Shown here: positions 63,578 to 64,000 of the stretch, in pieces
How the letters are laid out: the number at the start of each line of letters is the position of its first letter
Position numbering within the stretch: the stretch's first letter is position 1
Source of the DNA: Paraburkholderia gardini
GTDB taxonomy: Bacteria; Pseudomonadota; Gammaproteobacteria; Burkholderiales; Burkholderiaceae
NCBI RefSeq assembly: GCF_907164575.1
Contig: NZ_CAJQYY010000016.1
Span: 85,878-149,877 of the forward strand
Length of the DNA: 64,000 nucleotides
Direction: 5' to 3'
Notes under the pieces: generated by a model
The model's database searches: none
What the model was told of the DNA's origin: nothing
The model's input: only the letters and a program-made list of their open reading frames with translations
Position numbers and translations under genes: made by a program

Positions 63578-64000
63578 ATGCTGACATTGACCTGCATGCC
63601 ACGCGTGACGCTGTACGGGTTGATCGATGCCGGTATCAGTTACGTGAACAATGCCCGTTCCGGCACGAGCCATGACAGCCTCGTCAAGTATGACGACGGT
63701 GTAGCGTCTGGCAGCCGTTGGGGCCTGCGTGGCACCGAAGATCTCGGTGGCGGCCTGAAGGCGATTTTCGTACTCGAAAGCGGCTTCAATAGCGGCAACG
63801 GAACACTCGGCCAGGGCGGCGCGATGTTTGGCCGCCAGGCATATGTCGGCGTGACGAAGGACAACATCGGCTCGTTCACGATGGGTCGTCAGTACACGTT
63901 CAGCACCGACTATCCCGGCGCCAACTATTCGACCGGCAGCCAGACCGTCGCGGGTAACTACGCTTACCACATCAACGATATCGACCAGCTGACGTCCAGC
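63578..64000 (+). CDS. Gram-negative porin without signal peptide, 3' end outside window
   Basis: The frame from ATG at 63578 reads MLTLTCMPRVTLYGLIDAG and continues SRWGLRGTEDLGGGLKAIFVLESGF, FGRQAYVGV and GSFTMGRQYTF, a clear Burkholderia-type trimeric OmpC-like porin barrel. The usual opening is a 20-residue signal ending in AQSSVTLYG. Here only about nine residues precede VTLYGL and none resembles a signal. No signal was found in other frames immediately upstream. The gene is therefore probably 5'-truncated or rearranged. Its end lies beyond the window. Confidence 0.8.
   Translation, partial: MLTLTCMPRVTLYGLIDAGISYVNNARSGTSHDSLVKYDDGVASGSRWGLRGTEDLGGGLKAIFVLESGFNSGNGTLGQGGAMFGRQAYVGVTKDNIGSFTMGRQYTFSTDYPGANYSTGSQTVAGNYAYHINDIDQLTSS

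Overview
The window is GC-rich, tightly packed and proteobacterial. Its gene families (trimeric Gram-negative porin, fused LivMG, DUF427, TRAP and polyamine-type ABC systems, many LysR/IclR/RpiR regulators) and Shine-Dalgarno usage fit a Burkholderiaceae chromosome, most like Paraburkholderia or Caballeronia. That placement is an inference from family content, not from a marker gene. I see no rRNA, tRNA, IS element, prophage or CRISPR array. It reads as an accessory region of transport and catabolism modules.

Layout. 1-665: 3' part of an NmrA-like reductase. 1070-13349: a divergent catabolic block around one LysR gene. Leftward run an FMO-type monooxygenase, a RidA-like protein, a DUF1028 protein, an M20 deacylase and an NCS1 permease. 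Rightward run a Rieske oxygenase and a four-gene polyamine-type ABC importer. 13773-20873: SDR, DUF427, a tartrate dehydrogenase fragment, a GT9 glycosyltransferase, a glycine-zipper lipoprotein, a frameshifted GNAT gene, an FKBP isomerase, an MHS-type MFS transporter and another SDR. 21075-28860: an IclR gene, then a leftward operon of RpiR regulator, VanX/DdpX D-Ala-D-Ala dipeptidase and a complete dipeptide ABC importer. 29480-32460: a TRAP operon behind a 619-base regulatory region, ended by a textbook terminator.

32640-45858: LysR/aldo-keto reductase pair, SnoaL, APC permease, an untracked 50-residue membrane protein behind a 16-bp hairpin, a split chromate transporter, DUF1801, DUF1254, then a leftward block of methyltransferase, SDR and two alpha/beta hydrolases facing a CGNR/ABATE regulator, and a haloacid dehalogenase. 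45845-50796: DipZ and a Tat-exported MsrB opposite an OmpR-type two-component system, which looks like an envelope thiol/methionine repair module. 50848-57917: Asp/Glu-racemase-like protein plus D-amino acid dehydrogenase, divergent from a complete Liv ABC operon. 57943-59499: a DUF2235 hydrolase with a LecA-like C-terminal domain. 59819-62526: a fused molybdate/tungstate ABC importer whose binding-protein gene carries a ModE-like operator. 62635-63294: M24 peptidase. 63578-end: a porin lacking a signal peptide.

The most unusual points are the oxygenase/RidA/amidohydrolase block, a hairpin repeat placed just upstream of the ribosome-binding sites of two unrelated genes, the hairpin plus small membrane protein, the DUF2235-lectin fusion, the serine-less hydrolase beside a regulator with repeated operator sites, and the ModE-like box.
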